DNA from: 2-02-FULL-45-10 sp046590235
GTDB lineage: Bacteria > Patescibacteriota > Patescibacteriia > Magasanikbacterales > GWA2-37-8
Assembly (NCBI GenBank): GCA_046590235.1
Contig: JBKJTY010000005.1
Coordinates: 1 to 33,155 of the forward strand
Reading direction: 5' to 3'
Length of the DNA: 33,155 nucleotides
A program made the translations under genes and the position numbers. This document shows, one piece after another, positions 22,234-30,200 of the stretch. A model generated the notes under the pieces. It saw only the letters and a program-made list of their open reading frames with translations. It had not been told where the DNA came from and searched no databases. Position 1 is the stretch's first letter, and each line of letters starts with the position of its first letter.

Positions 22234-22962
22234 ATGTCCCTCGAACTTAAAAACCTACATATCACCGTAGATGGCAAAGAAATTGTCACTGGTTTAAGTT
22301 TAAACATTAAACCCGGTGAAGTGCATGCGATCATGGGTCCGAATGGTTCTGGTAAATCTACACTTGCGAACGCAGTGATGGGGCACCCAAAATACACTAT
22401 TACTAAGGGTAAAATTGTTATCGATAAAAAAGACATGACTGCTGATGCACCTGATAAAAAGGCTCGTGCTGGTCTGTTTTTATCTATGCAGTATCCACCA
22501 GAAATTCCAGGTGTCACACTTACCAGCTTCCTGCGTCTAACTACAAACAGCTTATCTGGCACCACTGCTCATCCGGTTAAATTTCATAAAGAACTGATTG
22601 AGAAGATGAAAGAGTTGCATATGGATCCATCCTTTGCGACCCGCTATTTGAATACTGGCTTCTCTGGTGGTGAAAAAAAGCGTGCTGAAATTTTGCAATT
22701 ACTTATTCTCAATCCGAAGTACGCTATTCTAGACGAAACAGACTCCGGTCTCGATGTAGACGCGCTCAAAGTTGTCTCTGAAGGTATTAACAAGTTTGCC
22801 AATAAAGATCGTGGAGTTCTCCTAATTACACACTACAACCGCATTCTGGAATATGTACAGCCAGATTTTGTACATATAATGTACAAGGGCAACATTATTA
22901 AAAGTGGCGGAAAAGAATTAGCAAAAGAAATTGAAAAAAACGGTTATAAAGATTTTATTTAA
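22234..22962 (+). CDS. sufC: SUF ATPase SufC
   Basis: Cytoplasmic ABC-type ATPase that drives conformational change in the SufB(D) scaffold. The 242-residue product has Walker A GPNGSGKST (35-43), the signature FSGGEKKRAEILQ, Walker B AILDETDSGLDVDAL and a switch His in LLITHYNRILEYV. DETDSGLDxDAL is diagnostic for SufC among ABC proteins. It follows the M23-like gene and leads into the SufT-like gene by 1 bp. Confidence 0.97.
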   Translation: MSLELKNLHITVDGKEIVTGLSLNIKPGEVHAIMGPNGSGKSTLANAVMGHPKYTITKGKIVIDKKDMTADAPDKKARAGLFLSMQYPPEIPGVTLTSFLRLTTNSLSGTTAHPVKFHKELIEKMKELHMDPSFATRYLNTGFSGGEKKRAEILQLLILNPKYAILDETDSGLDVDALKVVSEGINKFANKDRGVLLITHYNRILEYVQPDFVHIMYKGNIIKSGGKELAKEIEKNGYKDFI

Positions 22963-22963
22963 T

Positions 22964-23254
22964 ATGGCATTTACTAAAGAAGACGTTATCGAAATTCTAA
23001 AAACGATCAACGACCCTGAAATACATTTGGATATTTGGACTATGGGTCTAATTTATAACGTCGAGGTTTCCGGAAAAAATGTCGACATTCTGATGACCTA
23101 CACTACTCCGTTCTGCCCATGGGGACCCCAGATTAATGACGAAGTTACAACAGCTCTTAAAGACCACTTAGGTGCTAAGGAAGTGAAAATAACCGTCACA
23201 TTTGATCCGCCATATAAGATGCCTGACGATTTACGAGCGAGTTTGGGGTTATGA
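22964..23254 (+). CDS. MIP18/SufT-family Fe-S assembly factor
   Basis: From the ATG at 22964 the product is 96 residues. It is a DUF59 (MIP18) domain: INDPEIHLDIWTMGLIYNV (15-33), then MTYTTPFCPWGPQINDEV with C51, and the end VTFDPPYKMPDDLR. Family members (SufT, PaaD, Cia2) help mature Fe-S proteins. The DPEI and TxxCP motifs are well kept. The gene is read just after sufC and overlaps the next by 4 bp. An upstream start at 22931 would only add shadow sequence. Confidence 0.93.
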   Translation: MAFTKEDVIEILKTINDPEIHLDIWTMGLIYNVEVSGKNVDILMTYTTPFCPWGPQINDEVTTALKDHLGAKEVKITVTFDPPYKMPDDLRASLGL

Positions 23255-23553
23255 AGCATATCCGAGTTTGTCATGGTCGAACCTGTGGTGAAAGCAGTGC
23301 GAAAGAGATCATGGGACAATTAAGTGCGCATTACAAAACCGCTCCAGGTACTAAAACAGATGCGGCTGATCTTGATTACTGCGGTTGCATGGATAATTGC
23401 GACTACGGACCGAATGTTAATGCTAATAATAAGCGCTATTCTAAGTCCAAACCAAGTACGATCGTGGAACGGATTGAAGCAGGAAGTGGTACAACCTTGT
23501 CAGAAATCGATATTGATACTATACTAGCGGACGATGAACTATTTGAATTCTAA
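23251..23553 (+). CDS. Thioredoxin-like [2Fe-2S] ferredoxin
   Basis: The 100-residue product resembles the NuoE/thioredoxin-like ferredoxin fold. VCHGRTCGESSA gives C7 and C12, and LDYCGCMDNCDYGPNV gives C44, C46 and C50. Of these C46-x3-C50 with the following GPNV is the usual second pair, and C44 is an extra cysteine. Proteins like this carry one electron on a [2Fe-2S] cluster. The ATG overlaps the SufT-like stop. Likely role: electron donor or acceptor in cluster assembly, with the divergent reductase as partner (inference). Confidence 0.88.
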   Translation: MKHIRVCHGRTCGESSAKEIMGQLSAHYKTAPGTKTDAADLDYCGCMDNCDYGPNVNANNKRYSKSKPSTIVERIEAGSGTTLSEIDIDTILADDELFEF

Positions 23554-23554
23554 T

Positions 23555-23842
23555 ATGAGCGAAGTAAAACTTCCAGCAAATTTACCAGAAAACATTTCCC
23601 AAAAAATCCGCGCCGGCGGTACTATTCGCCGTATCGTGGTAGACCGTATAAAATGTATTGGTGCCAATTCATGTGTTGCGGTTGCGCCCGGCGTATTCCA
23701 ACTTGATGATGAAAATTTAGCATACGTCGTTGACCCAGATTCAACTGATGAAGATACGATCATGCTTTCCGCTCAATCCTGCCCAGTCCTAGCCGTCCTT
23801 CTCTATGACGAAAACGGTAAAATGCTTTTCCCTGAAGAATAA
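23555..23842 (+). CDS. Single-cluster ferredoxin with three cysteine ligands
   Basis: From the ATG at 23555 the product is 95 residues, with the bacterial ferredoxin pattern KCIGANSCVAVAPGVFQLDD (C34, C40) and QSCPVLAV (C76). The middle cysteine of the CxxCxxC motif is Ala37, so only three cysteines can bind the cluster. A [3Fe-4S] cluster, or a [4Fe-4S] cluster with a non-Cys ligand, is expected, as in some known ferredoxins. It is the last gene of the SUF operon, just before the terminator. Confidence 0.9.
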   Translation: MSEVKLPANLPENISQKIRAGGTIRRIVVDRIKCIGANSCVAVAPGVFQLDDENLAYVVDPDSTDEDTIMLSAQSCPVLAVLLYDENGKMLFPEE

Positions 23843-23850
23843 AATATAAA

Positions 23851-23880
23851 CAAAAAAGACCCGCTCTCGGGTCTTTTTTG
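23851..23880. terminator. Bidirectional terminator between the SUF operon and the giant adhesin gene
   Basis: A perfect 13-bp stem CAAAAAAGACCCG/CGGGTCTTTTTTG (23851-23863 with 23868-23880) has a CTCT loop. It lies 8 bp after the ferredoxin stop and 2 bp after the stop of the giant minus-strand gene, so it serves both. Confidence 0.95.
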
Positions 23881-23882
23881 TT

Positions 23883-24230
23883 TTACGGAGTTGGAATTAT
23901 ATCTGCAGGAGGTGTCACAGGAGGATTTACAACCTCTGAAACACTTGTTTCCTGTACAACCGGTGCTAGATCAGGTGTTTCGACAGATTCAGATGTAGGA
24001 ACTGGATCTGGAGTTGTTTCAGGCTCAGTTGATGGTGTCGGAGTAGGATTAGTTGATTCTGACACCACAGGCGAAGGTGTCGTTTCCGGAAGTGTTATAA
24101 CGGATTCAGTGGAAGTTGTTATCACAGGTGTTGTGGAAGTTGCAACCTCAGTTGTAGTTGTACTTATAGTAGGTGTAGTTACAGGTACAGCGGCCACAGG
24201 CGTATCATTATTTGGCGCCGAAGGTGAGAT
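23883..24230 (-). repeat. Pro/Thr/Ser-rich low-complexity C-terminal tail of the giant protein
   Basis: The last ~115 codons encode mostly T, P, S, V and E (for example TTTTEVATSTTPVITTSTES and PTPTPSTEPETTPDPV), with no folded-domain signature. Such tails are typical wall-spanning or glycosylated stalks. No LPXTG motif or C-terminal transmembrane helix is present. Confidence 0.75.
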
Positions 24231-27200
24231 GTTGTTTTTATCCAACAAATCCTTAAATTGATCCTTGGTAACACAGATACCTTCCACACATAACTTTTGT
24301 GTTTCCACTTCTCCACTAGTAACCTTGTCAGCAATAAATTGTTTTGCCTTCACCACACCATTTTCGATTACTACCCCAACATTACGAAGCACATCAAGAA
24401 CTGCGCCGGCTAAATTTGCCAAAGTTAATCCATTACCACTCTCAATTGCTGGACCAGTAATATTAAGCGGTGACCACCAACCCATTTTAACAAAAGCGAG
24501 CACTGTTCCGTCATCAGATCCGTAATAATCTGCCAAAGCTACACCAATTGTTGGGCCGTTATCTGCTGCTTTCATAGCTACACCAGGAATATCAGAAGTA
24601 GTAAGACGATCACCAACCTTGATTGCACCATTCTTTGTGGAAACCTTAACCGGTACACGACCAGCCAAAGCAATTTTACGCTGAGAACTGTCACTAGCAT
24701 CACCCAACGTGAAACCCGGCTTAGTGGAAACGATACCGATCGCCTTTTCACTGTATGGGAATGAACACTTTTCAATCGTAGCTACCTGGCCGTCCACTAA
24801 ACAAACCGTGTCACCTGCTTCAGGACAATTACCAGCCGCATTACAACTCTGACTGACTGGGTACGTTTCAGCTAAATCCAATGTACTTGTACCAGTAATA
24901 AATTGGTTCGCTTGGATAGTACCATTTGTAAATAAATCACCGTTAGATTTAATGCTTAGCACAGGAGTACCTTGTGCTTGGAAAGTTGCAATAGCATTAT
25001 TTGATGATTGTGAAAAATTAGATGCGTTGAAAACAAACGCACGATCTGTCGCTCCATCGTTTACAGCAGAAGTAAATATACCCGCCCCCGCAAAAGATAC
25101 ATTACTTAACACAGAATCAGTAAAGCTCAAAGATTTAGTTAATTTGAGCGCAAACGATGTGCTTGCAGTACCTAAGGAAATCGAAGTTGAAGCAGTATCA
25201 ATAGTAAAGGTTTTAGTTAAACGATTGTCTCTTGCAAAGTTTTCATATAGCACAGAAACCTTTGCGTGTTTTACTCCATCGATAGTTGAAGTCACTAAAG
25301 ACCAATCAATCGATTCGCCGGCGCGACCAATAATATAGCTTATATCGTATTCACCAACGTCCTTCATAGCGTGGCCAGCAACATTAGAAGAAATCAAGTA
25401 ATCGCCTGAATCAATATTCTGACCGTTATCAGAAACCCACATTTCACCGTTACCAACGGCCATAATAAGGTGCGGATTGTCTTTGGAATAACTACCAGGT
25501 GTTTGTAGTGACAAATACGAACCGAGAACCTTAGAATCATTAGCTCGAGCAGTCGAGGTAACACCGTAAATAATTTCAGAATTTTGATCATCATGGAACC
25601 GCTGATTAACATCGGTAAAGGTCATAAGCATACCCTGCTGCATATCCGACACACCAGCCGGAAGGGCAGCGTAGTGCGACCCAGTGAAGGCGTTATACGA
25701 AACGGTTCCAGCAGACACAGTAATTGAACCTTGTTCAGTACCATTTCTGCGAAGCGACAAGAAAGCACCGTCAGCATTTCTACGATCAAAAATCGCAACT
25801 GTTGTTGAAGGACCTTGGCTAATGAGATAAGCTGCGGCAATATTATTTGTTGCCGAAGAATTAACCGAAGAACTTGCATAAGCTATGATTGAACCATTGG
25901 AGTAGATACCGCCACCAACATTAAGGGTATCTTGGATATTAATTGTTCGGAAATCAGCTGTATTTGCAACGGTTAAATGACCAGTAGCAATATTACCTAT
26001 GGAAGCAGAGTCGATATCGGCACCCTGGAGATCAATAATTCTTAAACCATTTGTTGCATTATTGTCTGTCGCGATACCATATCGTCCAAAAAATCCTAAA
26101 TTTCGAATACTCGACATATTAGTATTTGAAGCACCAACGATAACAGGGGTTGTCGCAGAAGTAACATCAACAACTGTAATACCATTTGTACCCATTACAT
26201 AGGCGTATTTCCCTGCGACAACAACATTCTGTAAAGTACTACCAATGGTAGTAGTGCTCATATTTATGATATTCGAAGGATTAGAGACATCGACAACAAA
26301 AAGTTGAGAACTATTAATTAAATAAACAAATCTACCTGAAGCATAAAGGGAAACAGGAGTAATGCCTTGGTTTAAATTAGACATTAAAACAGGTGCGGAT
26401 GGGTCAATAACATCAACAGCACTCATTGTTACAGGACTATTTGAACCGACATAAAGATATCGTCCTTTCAGAGCAATTGCATCCGCTATCGTATTACTCA
26501 CAACCGCGGTACCAGTTACCACAGTCATACTTTGAGGGACTGAAATGTCAATAATTTGAACGCCTGTCGAGCCAACACCACCACCTGGTCGTGTACAGTA
26601 CAAATACCTTCCGGCAATAGCGGTACCCTGACAACTTGTTCCCCCGCCCAATGAAGAAATTAATATAGGTGAGCGTGCACTGGTAACATCATATACACTC
26701 ATATAAACACCACCTTGTAAACCACCGACGTAAAGAAAATTTCCCTGGACATTCATGCTTATTGGGGATGCACCTAAAGTTGTAGTGGAAATAACTACTG
26801 GACTTAAAGGATTGGAGATATCAATAACTTTAAACATTGATGTCCCGCCAACATAGGCGAAATTACCATTAATAGCCATAGCCACAGAACTCGTAGCTGC
26901 ATTTGATGAAGTGATCACGGTCGGTGTTGGTGTATCAAGTAAGAAATTACCGCCAGCAACATGTAATTTACCTTGTGGAGTAACAGTGCCGATACCAACA
27001 TCGCCACCCATAATTGCCATTGAATTAGGCTGCGATAATATAAAGCCAGTAGTAGTCAAATTTATACCAAAAGAATTAACCCCTGACACGGTCGAATTTC
27101 CACCAAAAACTGTTGAGTAGTCACCGCTAGCTAAATTGTTATAGCCCAACGCAACACTCCCTATACCTCTAGATGAACTATAGTACCCTGAAGCCAAAGA

Positions 27201-30200
27201 ATAATTTCCAGTAGCCCAACTATTAAAACCTAAACTAACACTACCAATACCCCCTGAACGCGCTTGATAGCCACCAGCAAAAGATCCTGTACTTGTAGCT
27301 TGGTTATCATAACCCAACGCTACAGTACCAAATGCGATTGCATCATTGCTTGAACCAGCTGTAAAAGAATATAAACCGGATGATAAGTTAGAATCACCTA
27401 ACGCAGCACTATATACACCACTAGCTGTCGAATTGTACCCAGTTGCAAATGAATAGTTGCCTTGCGCATGACTCTCCCAGCCTAATGCAGCACTCCCAGA
27501 ACCACCTGCCGTAGATAAATAACCAGCAGCAAAAGCAGCTGTAGTTGTCGCTTCATTACCATAGCCTAATGTAAGAGCGTAATTTCCAGTACTATAATTT
27601 CCTGCTCCAGCAGAAAAAGCAGATGAACCAGATGACAAATTAGAATCACCCAAAGTAATACTGTTCACACCAGTGGCGGTTGAATTTGTCCCGGCCGCAA
27701 AAGAGTAATCGCCTTGTGCGTGGCTGTTCGCACCAACTGCAAAGCTTACTAACCCACCCGCAGTTGAACCTGTACCGGCTGCAAATGCATACGTATTGGT
27801 AGCTGAATTATTATAACCCAACGCTACTGCTCCAGCAGCACTAGCCAGGTTATTACCACCACCTACGAACGAATAAAGGGCGCTAGCTAAATTACCTGAA
27901 CCGAGTGCCGTACTACCAGACCCTGAGGCTGTAGAATTATTACCGGCAGCAAATGAGTTCATGCCACTTGCGGTGGTTGAATTACCAAAAGCAGTGGAAT
28001 TATCACCGATATTTACATCGTCCCAAGAAGTATCGCCGGACTGACCAGCGCGGAAAGCAGATTTGCGTGGATACCAAATCATACGAGTCCCCGCTCCATT
28101 AATAGCTAATGTTTGACCCGCCCCGTTTGTTCCAACCGCCAAAATACCGCCATCATTATCGAGCGTTAATTTAAATGACGGAGTAGTTGTGCCAACCCCA
28201 ACTCTACCATCAGCAACAAATCGCACGCGCTCACTTCCACCAGTTGAAATATTTAGACTATCAGTGCCTGATGACCAGATACCAGTCGAGGTATTACTGT
28301 TAAAAAATAATGATGGGGTACTAACACTACCCGCTGCGATCGATACTCCTTGCGCAGCAATAAAGCCGTCAGACATTATTCCGCCCATGCCAACATTTAA
28401 AGAATTTCGAACATTTAAATTATTACCAGCATCAATATTTTCCCAAACAGTAAGGTCATTAACCGCAATATTTCCAATAGACGCAGTGCTGATATCAGCA
28501 CCATTTATATCGACAATGTTAAAACCGCTAGCTCCACCACCAATGTAAGCATATTTACCAGAGACATATATACCAACAACACCCGCACCACTTGGTAAAC
28601 TAGCAACAATAACGGGTGCGGTAGAACTAGAGACATCAATTACAGAACTTCCAGGAACATAAGCATACTTACCAGAAACATAGACAGTAGAGGCAGAACT
28701 TGGCGTAGATATAGTTGCAACAATGGCAGGTGCGGTAGAACTTGCAACATCAATAATACGCAAACCACTTGATTGATCAGCGACATACAAATACCTGCCG
28801 GAAACATAGAGATTATTAGCGTTTGTTGTTGCAATCGTACTAGCTAAAACAGGATTCTTCGGATCAGTAATATTAATTATACGGACACCAGATCCCTGAT
28901 CTGCAACATAAGCAAAGTTTCCAGATACGTACACACCTCGTGAACCTGTTACAGCAATTGAACTAACTAAAACTGGCGATGTAGGCCTTGAAACATCCAC
29001 AACTCTGAAAGTTGCCCCATTAGCAAGGTAAGCGTATTTTCCAACAACATGTACCGCAAATGCATTTGCTGCGTATGTACCAACGGTGACTGGCGCAATA
29101 GGATTAGAAACATCAATTATTATCAAACCACTCGAGTAATCTGCTAAATAAGCATACTTACCTGAAACATACACATCACTAGCACCACCTGTGTCGAGCG
29201 AACTAATCACTCTCGGTGAAGTAGGATTTGAAATATCAGCAATTTTCAAACCCTCATTGTCATCAGCAAAATAAGCGTACTTACCAGATACATATACATC
29301 TCTTGCAAATGTCGAGGTAGCCGAACCAACAATAGAACCAACAGGTCCATCAACTAATAATGTGCCGCCTACCACATGCAACTTTGCTTGTGGTGTTGTC
29401 GTACCAACACCAACATTACCTAATAAAGTTGAAGTACCAGTAACACTAATGTTACCTGTAATACTGCTATTACCTAGCACATTAGTATTACCACTGACAT
29501 CCAACGTGTAATTTGGAGTAACAGTGCCAATACCAACATTTCCACCAAGAAGAGCAATAGCATTAGAATTTGCAACAGTGTATGAAACAGTACTGGATAC
29601 ATTAATGCCAAATGATTGATTACCAGTAACTTGTAAATTACGGCCTAAAGCAAAACTACCATCGCCACGCGCTCCCACAACATAACCTAAAGCAAATGCT
29701 CGATTTCCCGTTGAACTTACTAGATTACCCAACGCAAATGATTGGTTAGCTGTAGAGAAACTTTCTCTACCAAAGGCAAAGGAATTATCACCTGATGAAG
29801 TGAGTTGACTACCAAACGCATAAGTACCAATGCCAGTCGAGGTGACACTAACACCAAACGCAAAAGTAGCGTCGCCGCTCGCAACGGCATTAGCACCAAA
29901 AGCAACACTGGCTAAACCAATATTTGCATCATCCCATTGAGATGCATCAACTACACCTGCACGAAAAGCAGCTTTTCGTGCATACCAAATCATGCGAGCG
30001 CCATCCCCACTTGTCTGAAGTGTCGCCCCCACTGGTGAACCTTCAGTAGTCTGATCAAAAGTTCCGCCTTTAGCGATAATACTACCATCTCCGCTCAAAG
30101 AAAGCGCAAATTCCGGACTCTCTCCACCACCAATACCCAAACGACTACTAATCGTTGTAGTAGCCAGAGTGGTTGTAGCATTAAATGTATTTAAACCAGT

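Noticed and set aside
23878..24261. 127-codon plus-strand frame rich in Gly/Val/Ser
   Set aside because: Antisense shadow of the Pro/Thr-rich tail of the giant protein; it begins within the terminator.
27055..29925. Short regularly spaced DNA repeats suggestive of a CRISPR array
   Set aside because: The repeats are 42-45 bp, diverged and in frame; they encode YadA-head and LVIVD units.
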